Of a stretch of DNA of 64,000 nucleotides, positions 22,697 through 33,216 are shown one piece after another. Made by a program: the position numbers and the translations under genes. Each line of letters opens with the position of its first letter. Positions within the stretch are counted from its first letter, which is position 1. Below the pieces are notes generated by a model. It ran no database searches. It saw only the letters and a program-made list of their open reading frames with translations, and was not told where the DNA came from. Origin of the DNA: Panagrolaimus kolymaensis (taxonomy: Eukaryota; Nematoda; Chromadorea; Rhabditida; Panagrolaimidae); NCBI GenBank assembly GCA_028622995.1, contig JAJQJQ010000039.1:2356001-2420000 (forward strand), read 5' to 3'.

Positions 22697-24722
22697 CTAA
22701 GCATCCCTTTTTAGCATTTGAATTTCTTTTCTAATTTTCATTGCACCTTCTTTAGTAGTTTCATCTTCCATACATTTTTGAGTGTATTCATCTGCTTTAT
22801 CATATCGCTTTTGTTCAAAATGATATTTAGCAAGGAAGAGACAAACATGAGCAATAAATTGTCGGTCGGAATGATTTTCTTCACCATAAATTCGTAGAAA
22901 AGTTAAATAAACTTTTGCAGCTTTTTCGCTGTCTTTCAATTCTTCGTAAAGGCTGAAAAAGAAACAATAGAAAAGTTTTTAATAATTGCCCAAAAAATAA
23001 TAACAACTTACTATCCAAGTTTCTTAAGAGCATTTCCTTGAATGTCGCCAATTCTAAAAGCTTTAACATAAGCATTTTCAGCATCTCTGAACCGTCGAAG
23101 ATGATAAAATGAAACACCCATTGCGACTAGCATTCGAGAATCGGATGGACGACAGCGATGTGCTTGTTCATAAAATCGTAACGCAAAATCATGATATCCA
23201 AAGAGTTCATAAAATTGTCCCAATCCATAATAAGCATGATAATTTTGAGGATCAATGGCAATGGCTTTTCGATAAGCAGAATAAGCATCCGTCGTACTTT
23301 TAAGTTCGATACATTCATGTCCAAGAAAAACCCAAAGAAGCGGATTACGAGGTGAAAGCCTTGTTGCAGTAGTTAACAGAGAATGAGCACGATCATGTTG
23401 TTTCACAAGAGAAAAATAGTTAGCTAAAATAAAGGTGTATTTAGAATGGAGAAGATTACAAGAAAAAAATGATACCTAACATATGACAACACTGCCAAGT
23501 GTATTTGTGACTTTTTTCAAAAAATCTACCAAGAACATAAAGAGCTTCAACTTGTTGACGTATAAACAAACTATCACCATAAACATCCATTTGTTCAATG
23601 CGATAAGGATCACTTTTACGAATAATTTCAAACATGGTACACGCGGATGAATGCTCTAAAAATTAACAAAATGATTTTAAAATCTTTGAAAGAAAACATT
23701 TTACCTTGAAGAGAATTACAAGCAGAAGCATTTTCACATATCAAATATGGTACAGCATCGAAATAATTTTTAATTAAATCTTCATGAATATCTACAGCAT
23801 TTCGAAGTAAGTTCAGATGAGTATAAGTCTTTCCAAGGAATAATTTATACTGCCATAATTGAGATGGTAAAGGAAAGGAGTATATCTAAAAAGACTTTTT
23901 TATAGCTACGAAATGATGCTTTAAAAAACTAACCTCGTTTTTTTCTTTGATAATCAAAGCTAAAGATTCCCAAGCAGGCCAACAACGAGCATCAACTCGA
24001 ATAGCATCCACAAAAGCTTGACGAGCTTTCTTCTCATCGTGAGTCATCTTTAAAATTAATCCAAGCCTAAAAAAGAAGATGGTTTATCACGATATAAAAA
24101 GGTTGGAACTTACAAATAATAATTCCAACAATCAAAGCTCATCGGCGACTCGCATCGAAGAAGTTGAATTTTACGAGAAAGTTGAGGGAAGAAAGTATCA
24201 TCATGATTTAAAGGATAATCATCTTTTGAAGGATCATCTTGAGCTTGTCTTTCTAAGCACACCTAAAAGAAACACAGGTTATAAAAGTGAAGTGAATCGA
24301 ATGAGAACATACCAAATAGCTGGAGAAGAATAATAGAAAAGCATGATGAGGAGTTAATGGCTTTGGTAGCTTTTCAGCATGGTAAACAGCTCGATGATAT
24401 TCTTTATTTTGTATTAAACTTCGAATAAAACGAGTTTTTATTTCAAGCGAGGTTGAAGTACACTGCTTTTCATCTAATATGAATTCTGCTCCATTGAGTA
24501 AATCTTCAGGTTGGTTTACCAAGCATTCTTCTGCCCTAAAATTTAACATAAAATTATCGAATAAGCATTACCAAAAAAAGTACCATACCATTGTGCAGTT
24601 TCATACAAACATCTTTTATCACATTCTTTCCTCAACCAAATGAGATCTTCAATAACCGTTCTTTTTGCATCCAGTATTTCTTCTTCGGTTGGCATAGGCG
24701 GTGATGTGGATTCAGTAGACAT
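22697..24722 (-). CDS. CDC23: Anaphase-promoting complex subunit 8 (CDC23), TPR protein
   Basis: About eight exons separated by introns of roughly 50-60 bases. The start is ATG at 24722 (MSTESTSPPMPTEEEILDAK) and the stop is at 22697. The N-terminal APC8 domain covers the first exons (DLIWLRKECDKRCLYETAQW; RFIRSLIQNKEYHRAVYHAE). A run of tetratricopeptide repeats follows. They are clearest in the 23.0-23.4 kb exon: SPRNPLLWVFLGHECIELK, TDAYSAYRKAIAIDPQNYHA, YYGLGQFYELFGYHDFALRF and ADSRM-type continuation through MLVAMGVSFYHLRRFRDAEN. APC8 is a scaffold TPR subunit of the nuclear APC/C ubiquitin ligase that drives anaphase and mitotic exit. The divergent neighbour starts at 25083, so the 360-base gap may be a shared promoter. 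Confidence 0.9.
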
Positions 24723-25082
24723 TTTGTTGCGCCAGTATAAATTATAACAAAATATTAAATTTGACAAAGTAAAAAAAAACAAAGTTAGAAGATTTTACAA
24801 AGTTGTTTCTTCAATCAAAGAATTGGATCAAACACATCCAAAAATTTAAAAATAGCAAAAAGAGGCGCAAAATATATTTTATTACATTTGGCCAATTTTT
24901 ATAAGCATGTTTGAAAAACACCGGTTTCTCTTGCTTTACTTTTTTTTCTTCAGTCGAAGCTCTTCTCGATATTGATTACTTTACAATTGTCATTTTTTTA
25001 CTTTTTATCATCAACCTTAGTGCTATATTAAACAGTTTTTAACGCGTTCAAACGCGTTAAAACTGCTTTAAAAATTCCAAAC
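24723..25082. promoter_or_regulatory. Divergent intergenic region between APC8 and the acidic unknown gene
   Basis: The 360 bases separate two divergently read starts. A near-perfect inverted repeat (25033-25065) with two ACGCGT cores sits close to the plus-strand gene. Position suggests shared promoter function; no factor is identified. Confidence 0.5.
25033..25065 (+). promoter_or_regulatory. Inverted repeat with doubled AACGCGTT just before a start codon
   Basis: CAGTTTTTAACGCGTT is followed by CA and then AACGCGTTAAAACTG, nearly perfectly self-complementary. It ends about 18 bases before the ATG at 25083. It could be a double-stranded factor site, or a hairpin in the mRNA leader if it is transcribed. 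Confidence 0.5.
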
Positions 25083-26219
25083 ATGTGGAATGGGAATGTT
25101 GCAAATAATGGTGACAATGATGACGGCGAAAGCGATTCAGGAATGTCAGAAAATATTCATGATGACGATAATATTTCTAATAATGAGGAGCCATTAAACA
25201 TGGATGTTGTAAATCATATTTTAAATCAACAATTAGACCATGATTTTCATCACCATAACTTTGCTCAACATCGTTTTGAAGCCGACGATGACACACTATC
25301 GGTTGATAGTGGTGCAGATTTAAATGAAAGTAAAGATGATTTCAATGATTTTGCAACTTTTGACCTTCAAGAAGCTAAAGGTTCACAAGAAGTTGAATGG
25401 AATGTCGATAATATTATTTCTGATCCGACTATAATAGTTCAAGGAATTGCTAATGAATGGATTTCGTTTGATAATAAAGTATGTTTTTTCTTATTATTTC
25501 TTTAGTTTCAAACACATTTTTTTTTTCAGGTTAAAACTCTACCAATTACATATAAGATTCTACCATATTTACCGCCACAAAGGAAGCACAAGTTTAATTC
25601 GAAGCTCGAATATATGCTTAACGTCGTAATTCCAAAATTGCACCAACATGAAGATTCTGATATTTTTATTAAACTAAAACCAAAAAGAATCCATTCGGTA
25701 AGCATTTTAAAAAATCTTTTATTTTATGAACTGTGAGTTTTAGGATTTGAAAGAACCTTTCGAACGATCATTGTGCATCGACCTTATTGAACAACGGCTT
25801 ATTCATTGCTTTTATCCAAATTACGCCCAATGTTTACATGACTTTGAATCCCTTTTCTTTCACAACACATTTCCAACAAAATTTTATGATTTAACAAACA
25901 AAAATTCTATTGCCATTTTCTTCCGTAAATTATTGCAACGACTACCTCATGAAGTAAGCTTTCATTAAAACGTTAAAAAATTAAAATTCTTAGCTTGTTT
26001 TTGCAGGAAAAAGAAATGCCACCTCCAATTTTAAAGAATTATTCCAAAAATCTTTCAATTACCTCCGCAATAAAAAGTTCAAAATCAAAATGTAAAAAGC
26101 GCAAGCTTTCGTCGTCTACTTCTGATAACACTGACGAGGAAATTCCACTAAAGCGAGCATTAATCCTTCCAACCCATGATCTTCTTCTTCGGTTTCAATC
26201 GTTTTCTCCTTCAAAATAA
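25083..26219 (+). CDS. Acidic protein of unknown function (4 exons)
   Basis: Exons are 25083-25477, 25530-25697, 25744-25953 and 26007-26219, with GTATGT/GTAAGC donors and TTTCAG/TTTTAG/TTGCAG acceptors. The joins keep the frame (FDNK-VKTL, RIHS-DLKE, LPHE-EKEM). The first third is strongly acidic with Asp/Asn/His runs (NNGDNDDGESDSG; DDDTLSVDSGADLNESKDD). The middle part is more globular (NIISDPTIIVQGIANEWISF; YKILPYLPPQRKHKFNSKL; FPTKFYDLTNKNSIAIFF). The C-terminus is basic and serine-rich with a likely nuclear targeting stretch (SKCKKRKLSSSTSD, PLKRA). I recognise no family. Composition suggests a nuclear protein. It is divergent from APC8 and convergent with EDEM3. Confidence 0.8.
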
Positions 26220-26521
26220 CAATTAAACCTTTACTTTTTTACAAATTTGTGTATAATTTTCTTAAGCAATTTTGCTCCCGGTGATTTTTTTTATAACTCA
26301 AATTTTTTACGAGGTTTCTCATTTGCAACATACAAAATTTTCTGTTTTACTGTGCATTCATTTTATTACGTTTTTAAAACACATATCTCTTTACTAATAT
26401 CGATTTATAATATAATTAGGTAATAAACAATTTATTGAAATGATAATATTAATACAACAACAACGAAGACTAGGCAAAGTTTACCCGAATTTGAGGAAAA
26501 TAAAAATAATATTGTATTTTT

Positions 26522-29500
26522 TTATAACAAACTTTTACAACCCAATGTTTTCGATGATTCTCTAAGATTGCAAATAACAGGCGTAGTTCCGCCATGAGAT
26601 GAAAGAGTTTCAAGTTGAGTTAAAACTGATTTTGGAATGTCTTCAATTGAGATAACAATCATTCGAGAAACTAAAGATTTGATTTCTTTGAGTTCTTTTT
26701 CTTCGATATTTATTTCAAATCCGAGAAGGAAATAACCAAGTTTGCGAATATGGTTTTGGAATTTTTGCAAATCACTTGGATTTACGAAAGAAATATGAGA
26801 GTTTAGAAGATCGATGTTATCTTCAACTATCTGAAATTAGAATTTGTGATCAAAATTTAGCAAGAAAATATTGCATCATGAATGGATTATTAAGCTATAC
26901 AAATTTGTCATACTGCCACTCAAACTTTAACTATTTTGTGCCTATTATCAAAATCAATTTTAAATTTACCTTTTGTTTTTCTGATCCCTTTGAATCTTTA
27001 TTTATTCCATTAAATCTGAAATTAATTCGCATTGTTTCTTTTTTTGCATCCAAAGTTAGCATTTGATTTGCCAGAGGCAAAATTTTTGGTCCTTCATATT
27101 TTCTTGTTCCTTTTAAATATTCAATATAAATCAATTTAGGATTAATTGGGTTTTTTCCAAGTCGAATAAAAACAGGTCTTTTAAAGTGATGATTTAAAAG
27201 CTTTTGGGTTTCAATACTAAATAATAAAACAACTGGAATTTTTATATCATCTTCCATGTTTAAATCACCCGACATTGAAAATAATGGAGATGTTGCAAAA
27301 CTTGAATCTTCTTGATTATCTGAAGAAGAAAAAACTTTGTTTTGGGAGACTTTGATATGTTAAAGCAATTACCTGCAATAATGACACCAATAGCACCAGC
27401 ATTTTGTGCAATTCTTGCTTTTTCTTGAAACATGCAACCTCCGCGTTTAACTAAAGCAATTTTACCTTCAATTTGTTTTGCATTTTTTAATGGAGCGCAT
27501 GCTTGAAATGGTGATGCTAAAGCTAATGCACCATACACAGATGAAACATTTAAATCCACTCCAAATTGAGCATTGGAAGCTTGATAATCAGCTTTACCAA
27601 AAACAGGAGAAGATAAAATTTGTACTGAACGTTCAACACGAATCAAATCTTAAAAATTATTATGAATTATCTCATTAAAGAATTTTTGAGGAAATAAGCT
27701 TACTATGAAGTTCGTGTTCTTGTTGTTTATTAAATTCAAGCATTTCTTTCATAAATAAAAGTCCAAGTTTTTCAAAATCTGTATTTGTGGCCTGAAAATT
27801 TAGATCATCTTAGTTTTATTTTCATATTTTTAAAAATCAAATTTGGAATATTTTTGCGTTTTTGAGCCAACAATTTTAATAAGTTGATACAATTTTTTAT
27901 GATAAAAGTCTAATTAAAAATTTTGACGAATTTTAACAAATCAAACTAAAGTGTAAGTAGAAATGATTGTGAGTGAGGTTTACCCGGTGTAGGAATGAAT
28001 CAAAGCGAAAAGAAATATACAATAAAAAATATGTGGAATGAGTAAAAAGAAAAAAAGGCACAGGGAAAAATAAACTAATTATTATTATGCACAAATATGT
28101 AAGACCACAATGCCTCCAAATTAATCAGCTTTTCGAACTCTGCATCTAAGATTTGAAGTTGAAGTTATCGAAGAAACAGATGAAGTTGATCGACTGTTAT
28201 TTGCATTACTATTGCTGCTCGTTGCTACTGCTTCATCATCGTTGTTATCACCCGAAGAAATTTCAATAATTTTCGTTGTTGATGAAAAATCATTTTTAAA
28301 AGGACCTAATTTAAACAATTTAAAACATATTGATGCAATACAAACAAGTATGATAGAACTAAATAACAAAACAACCCAAAGACAAAACATTAACAGGATT
28401 ACAGTAGCTGCGGTAAGGGCAGCTTGATTGGATGTATTCCAAATTTGATAAAAGAATCGTTGAGAAAGTTGATTTAAAGCTGTCATGGTGGGATCATCGG
28501 GTTCAAGGAAGCATGCAACTGGAGGTCCACCACCATCTATCTGAAAATCAATCCAGAATAGAATAATTTTTTGCAATAGAAAAGTTTGAAAAAAAAATAT
28601 GAAAGAAGCATTTTTTCTATAGGATATTGCAGTGGACCTCCAGCGAGGGAAAGCGAACAAAAATATTTTTGTTTCTTCGTGAAGAAAAAAATGGTTTGAA
28701 ACTTACTGCATTTGCACGATGAATAAGCATCACTCGACCTTCTGAATCTACTTGAACTTCAATTCCCATGGATTTTAGTTGTTGTAAATGATCAGTATTG
28801 CTAGTGGAAAAAGCCCAAGCTCGCAAACGATCGTTCCTAAAATCATACGTTTTTTCACTAAGAGTTTTTATTTAACGCCAGCTTACGTTTTCTGACATGT
28901 TTCTTCTTGAGCGGCTGCTTTAGCATCAAAAACATTTCCCAATAATTTTTTAACACTTGAACGAATGGTTGAACCATAATGGGTTAATTCATCGCTGGTT
29001 CGATATTGACTAGCAACATTGGGACAAGCGGAATTATATTTTCTTAAAACTTCTTCGCCAATAATTTCGTCGGGATCAATTACAACTCTTCGAGGAAGTT
29101 GAGAAGGATCTAGCCGATTACCAATGGTTAAAGGCAAAAAATGAGCTTCCGTTGTTAAAACATAATTATCTGGATCGAATGGAAGTTCGTTGGAATCAGC
29201 AAAAATGAGATATAAATATTTAAAAGTTTCTGCCAGCACAAAGGAATCCAATCGGTCTTCGTGTTCCATAGTGCGAAGATCTTTAATTCCAGCATAACCG
29301 CATTTAACTTTGGTGTATTTTTCAATTGATTCCATAACTTGCTCAGCAACTCTAAGATAATGTGGATCTCTAGTTGCTCGATAAAGAATGTATGTGGATT
29401 CAATAAATTCAGGACGAAGAGGATGTTGAGCCCAATGGATTTGGAAATCATGGGTAAAGGCTTCAGGAAGAAATTTGAATTTTTGAACAACTTGAAAAAG

Positions 29501-30814
29501 CATTTCATGAATTTCTATCGCTGATTTTAAATCACCCATAAGCACTTGCATTCCAGGCCAAAATGCAAGTAAGGAATCCATATATGGTCGAGATGCAACA
29601 TTGGGTTTATGCATATGAACGTCGACAAACATGGGGCCTTTATTAACATAACGCATCACGGCTTCATAATGTTTATTGAAGCGATAAAGATAATCTTCTT
29701 CTCCAAGCAGAATATAAGCTTTAAGGGAATATTCAAAATATGAATCAATTCCTGCGCCAATTCCAGCTTCCCGTCTAACCCAATTCCCATTGTTTATGTT
29801 CAAAACAGTGCCTAGTAAATCACTACCTACTAAAAACGACACCAATTAAATATATATTCAAGTACAAAAAAAGCTAAAACTTAACGATTTCGTTGAGCCC
29901 AAAGGAAATCCATAGCCTTTTTAGCTGTTTCTTCATAAACCTTATTTCCTGTGAGACGCGATAATGCTGCCCATTCAAGGATCATAGTTCCAGAGCATGC
30001 GGTACACGTATCAATTTGATCTTTTAACCGCTTTTGCATTCCATGCTTGAGATTCACCTAAACGTATTCTTATATTTTAACAATATTTTAGTTATAAAAG
30101 CTCACTCTTGGATGAGGTAAGCCCGAACTTGTGTTGAAAGCTGGTAATAAACGATCGGCTAAATCCACCGTCATTTTTAACAATTCATCATTATACCATT
30201 CAAAACGACCTTCATCTTTTTGTTGTAACATTTTAGTTAAAATGTGTGCAGAAATAAGTCCACCAACCATTCGAATATTTGTTTCAAAAACAGATACAAC
30301 TAAATCGGAATCAAATCGAACCGTTGCAATAACCTTTTTTACAGCATCTTCGAAAACATCAAGTTCACCAATAACTACAAGAGTATCCAATGCATCGACA
30401 AGAGTCACCGAGAAACTAGGAAATGGAAATTATTAAATAAGGGTTGAGGAATCATTATGGTCTTACTTTCCAAGTGCATCATCAACATCTCCACGAGATG
30501 GTGTAACTCCACGAATTCTTGGAGCACAAGAAATTGGCATAATTTCATCATGAGGGAATGCATGCTCCATATAGTTATTGAATCCAAACATAAACATGTC
30601 ATGTGCTCTATTTCTATAAATTATTATTGTCAAAAATTGAGAATTAAAAATCTAAAAAATTATACCTTAGCCGTATTCTATCATCTTTACTAATAGAATC
30701 TGCTGATTTCGTATTGTTATTATTTCCCGTATTATTAATTGTTTGAGCTCCCGTAATAATAAAAATTAATAATATAAAAGTGATGAACACAATACCCGCT
30801 GGTTTCATGATCAT
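26522..30814 (-). CDS. EDEM3: ER degradation-enhancing alpha-mannosidase-like 3 (GH47 plus PA domain)
   Basis: Starts at ATG 30814 with a hydrophobic signal ([10 protein letters not shown]). Six exons down to 28707 encode the GH47 domain: [100 protein letters not shown] and [13 protein letters not shown]. The long form then joins 27791 (phase 0; [18 protein letters not shown]) and continues to 26522. It carries a protease-associated domain (FGVDLN...[30 protein letters not shown]), as in EDEM3 of other animals. EDEM proteins trim mannose from misfolded glycoproteins in the ER lumen and commit them to degradation. The long form ends GCKSLL, without a KDEL-type signal. An alternative last exon lies at 28540-28121. 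Confidence 0.93.
28121..28540 (-). CDS. EDEM3: Alternative 3' terminal exon of EDEM3 encoding a transmembrane tail
   Basis: The GH47 exon ends ...HRANA in phase 0 with a GTAAGT donor at 28706. Besides the acceptor at 27791, a TTTTCAG acceptor at 28541 opens a 140-codon in-phase exon with its own stop at 28121. It encodes [16 protein letters not shown], a linker, and a long hydrophobic segment ([20 protein letters not shown] plus the following residues). A Ser/Asn-rich tail ending RCRVRKAD completes it. Using it would give a membrane-anchored EDEM lacking the PA domain. The exon is strongly protein-like and spliceable; whether both forms are made is inference. Confidence 0.65.
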   Translation of the reverse strand: MDGGGPPVACFLEPDDPTMTALNQLSQRFFYQIWNTSNQAALTAATVILLMFCLWVVLLFSSIILVCIASICFKLFKLGPFKNDFSSTTKIIEISSGDNNDDEAVATSSNSNANNSRSTSSVSSITSTSNLRCRVRKAD

Positions 30815-31202
30815 TTCTCTAATTTTAAAATAATCAAAAAATCTTCAATTGATTTCATTCATGGAAAACAAAATAATACATTGTTTTTGTTACAATTCTT
30901 TTTTTTCTCTCACACAATCACAAAATTGATGATTGAAATAATAATAGTTGTTGGTACCCACGATGGATGGATGGATAGATAGACAGTCTGACAGGAAAGC
31001 ACGCGGCAACAATAAAATCAAAAAGGCTCACGCCGTTAAGGACTGTCGGATGGATCCTGGAAATAGATTCCTTTATGCAAAAATTTCAATCAATATATAA
31101 AAAGTTTAAACAACAACAAAAATAACGCGGTCTCTTTAAAAAAATACGGAGAGATCAAAAACATTGAAAAAAGGCAAAAAATAAAAAATTAGAATAAATA
31201 AG
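30815..31202. other. Intergenic region with short GGAT/GATA tracts
   Basis: Upstream side of EDEM3 and downstream side of the glutamine-rich gene. It contains GATGGATGGATGGATAGATAGA near 30962. No gene seen. Confidence 0.5.
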
Positions 31203-31444
31203 TTATTTTGGTTTTTGTTGTTGCTGTTGCTGTTGAAGATTATTAAAATGAGCTAAAATAACAGCGGGATCAACGTTTTGAAAATGTTGCTGTAAAATTT
31301 GTTGCTGCTGCTGTTGCTGTTGTTGCTGTTGTTGTTGATGAAAATGTGCTATAATAGCGTCAACTTGAGATTGTTGTTGAGCTTGTTGGCGTTGTTGGTC
31401 AATTTGTTGAAGCATTTGAACGATCGCTTGAACATTTTGTCCGC

Positions 31445-31452
31445 CTTGTGCT
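31445..31452. repeat. Target-site duplication, left copy (CTTGTGCT)
   Basis: The eight bases CTTGTGCT immediately flank the element and are repeated exactly at 32514-32521. Eight bases is the standard hAT duplication length. Confidence 0.92.
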
Positions 31453-31453
31453 C

Positions 31454-31660
31454 AGAGCTGTCGAATTTCGAATTTCGAATCGAATTTCGAACCGAATTTC
31501 GAATCGAATTTCGAAATTCGAAGCTTCGAACGAATCGAATTTCGAAAAATACGAATTTCGAATCGAACATTCGAAATTCGTTTCGAAGAAATTCGAATTC
31601 GAATCGAACATTCGAAATTCGATTCGAAGCTTTCGAATTTCGAATTTTTTCGAATCGGCG
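31454..31660. repeat. Left subterminal TTCGAA repeat array of the hAT element
   Basis: Irregular repeats of TTCGAA, AATTTCGAATCGAA and ATTCGATTCGAAG. The units are palindromic and contain no stop codon in most frames, which makes spurious open frames on both strands. Probable transposase binding sites, by analogy with other hAT subterminal repeats. Confidence 0.85.
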
Positions 31661-31786
31661 CCATTCCAATGGATTTGACTTTGGCGCAAGCTTTTTGGCG
31701 CCAAACTTTTTTGCTGCAAAAGCTCAACAGATTTGCAAAGTTTTTGTTTGACATTTGTTTAACAATTTTTCTTCTTCCTGTAAATT

Positions 31787-31996
31787 ATGTCAGTTGCTAA
31801 AATTCACTTTGTAAAAGTTAATGGATTCTATGAATGCAAGTACTGTATTAAGAAGTATAAAGTAAACGCAACAGGAACAACATCAGGAAGGAAAGAACAT
31901 ATTGAAAAAAAGCATTCTGATAAACTAAACACTAGCATTACTGATGATAATGGTCCACCAGCAAAACAACAAAAACTTGACTTCTTTCTTCTTTAG
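31787..31996 (+). pseudogene. BED zinc-finger remnant of hAT transposase
   Basis: MSVAKIHFVKVNGFYECKYC begins 69 codons. The BED pattern is C-x2-C (ECKYC), a basic loop (GTTSGRKEH), then H-x4-H (HIEKKH). BED fingers are the DNA-binding head of hAT transposases. The frame ends at a TAG right before the C-terminal remnant in another frame, which marks the deletion joint. Confidence 0.8.
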
Positions 31997-32001
31997 CAAA
32001 A

Positions 32002-32235
32002 GCCTATCTATCATTAATGGCGTCAAGTTCAGAGCCTGAAAGAGTATTTTCCAATCTAACTCACTTCTTTCAAAATACACAAAGAAATTCTCTGGGTGAT
32101 GATAAAGTAGAAGATGTAATGATGGTTCGTAATCAAATGATCGTCGAAAAAGCTGAAAGAAATTTAGTTCCTGTGCCAAAAAATGAAAATGAAATTTTGG
32201 TCTTCGAAAGTGAAAGTGAAACAGAAGATTTTTAA
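32002..32235 (+). pseudogene. hAT C-terminal dimerisation remnant
   Basis: The frame reads YLSLMASSSEPERVFSNLTH, then RNSLGDDKVEDVMMVRNQM and an acidic tail ESESETEDF. This is the hATC pattern, in which S-x-x-x-E-R-x-F-S is followed by a helix with L and N. The central catalytic part of the transposase is absent. The segment is in a different frame from the BED part. Confidence 0.75.
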
Positions 32236-32354
32236 TTATTATTAATTGTTGATTGTTTTTTTTTATAAATCTTTGTTGTCTTTTGTTTTGTTGTTTTTTT
32301 TTATATAATAAAGTATTTTCAAAATTTTTTTTTATTATTAATGACTTCACTTTT

Positions 32355-32505
32355 TCGAAGATTCGATTCGATTTTTCGAATCGAAGCTTCGAAATTCGAT
32401 TCGAAAGTTTCGAATTTCGAATCGAAACTTCGAAATTCGATTCGAAGAAATTCGAATTCGAATCGAAGCTTCGAAAGTTCGATTCGAAGATTTTCGAACA
32501 TTCGA
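32355..32505. repeat. Right subterminal TTCGAA repeat array of the hAT element
   Basis: TTCGAAGATTCGATTCGAT-like repeats mirror the left array. The minus-strand host gene now reads into this array and stops in it. Confidence 0.85.
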
Positions 32506-32513
32506 CAGCACTG

Positions 32514-32521
32514 CTTGTGCT
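32514..32521. repeat. Target-site duplication, right copy (CTTGTGCT)
   Basis: Identical to 31445-31452; see the element entry. Lies within the coding frame of the glutamine-rich gene. Confidence 0.92.
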
Positions 32522-33216
32522 GCGTGAGCCAAACCTTCAAGTCCTCCTTGCTGAGCTAGTAAGGTTAAAAGTAATTGTTGCTGCTGCTGTTGCTGAAGTT
32601 GGACTTGAGCAGCTTGCTGTTGTTGAGCTTGAGCAGCTTGTTTTTGAGCCATCAACTCCTCCATTCGCTTCTTCTCTAATTGGCGTTGCTGAGCAAGCTT
32701 TTCTTCCTTAATTCGTTGCTCTTCCTTTTCACGTTCACGCTTCTTTCGCCCTTCACGACTTTTTTTCTGTGTAGCTTTAATTTCCTTCAATTCTTGCAAG
32801 CATTTTATTTTTTGATATAAAATAAGTTTATGAGCTGTTTCATAATCCGCAATTCTGTCTTCATATTCTTTTCGCATTTTATCAAATTCTTCTTTAGCTT
32901 TCATAGCTTCATTCCTAATTGCTATGTCAAAATATGCATTATAATTAAAATCGCGTGCGGATGAATCCCTAGCATTAATATAATTTCCAACCATATCATA
33001 TTTGGTTGGAGTCATTTGAGGTTCGGGTGGAGGAGTTACATCATTATCCAATAATCTCACGGGTAAAGCACATTCAGGAGAAAGTGGAAGCAATTCCATA
33101 GCCGCTGATGCAGCTGCAAGTTCTTCTGCAGTTGGTTCTGAACGAGCTGGAGATGCTGGAACCGATAAATCTTCCGCTCCATCTAATACTGGTAGAGTTT
33201 TAACTCGTGAAAGCAT

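Larger units (their letters stand above)
31453..32513 (+). mobile_element. hAT element, internally deleted (1061 bp)
   Basis: Ends are CAGAGCTGTCGAA on the left and, read inward from the right, CAGTGCTGTCGAA: 12 of 13 match, with the hAT-typical CAG start. Perfect 8-bp direct repeats flank it. Both ends carry roughly 150-200 bases of irregular TTCGAA-based repeats. Inside are the two extremes of a hAT transposase, a BED zinc finger and a C-terminal dimerisation segment, in different frames with the catalytic core missing. So it is non-autonomous. Confidence 0.92.
31203..33216 (-). pseudogene. Glutamine-rich coiled-coil protein gene, interrupted by a hAT element in its coding exon
   Basis: ATG at 33216 (MLSRVKTLPVLDGAEDLS) opens an intronless frame with three parts. 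The first is an Ala/Pro/Glu N-terminus. Next is a central segment (KYDMVGNYINARDSSARDF; EEFDKMRKEYEDRIADYETA). A long basic coiled coil of the type KKREREKEEQRIKEEKLAQQ then runs into poly-Gln. At 32522 the frame meets a transposon. On the far side, 31444-31203 continues the same protein (GGQNVQAIVQMLQQIDQQRQ ... poly-Gln ... stop). The span 31203-33216 minus the element and one target copy is 945 bases, exactly 315 codons. As it stands, translation runs into the element's repeats and stops at 32347 (289 aa, 58 foreign residues). The family is not recognised; composition suggests a nuclear protein. The insertion may be heterozygous or polymorphic. Confidence 0.85.

Noticed and set aside
31299..31754. 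Several overlapping open frames on both strands rich in Arg, Asn, Phe, Glu and Ser
   Set aside because: They are produced by the TTCGAA repeats of the hAT element, which lack stop codons. Not genes.
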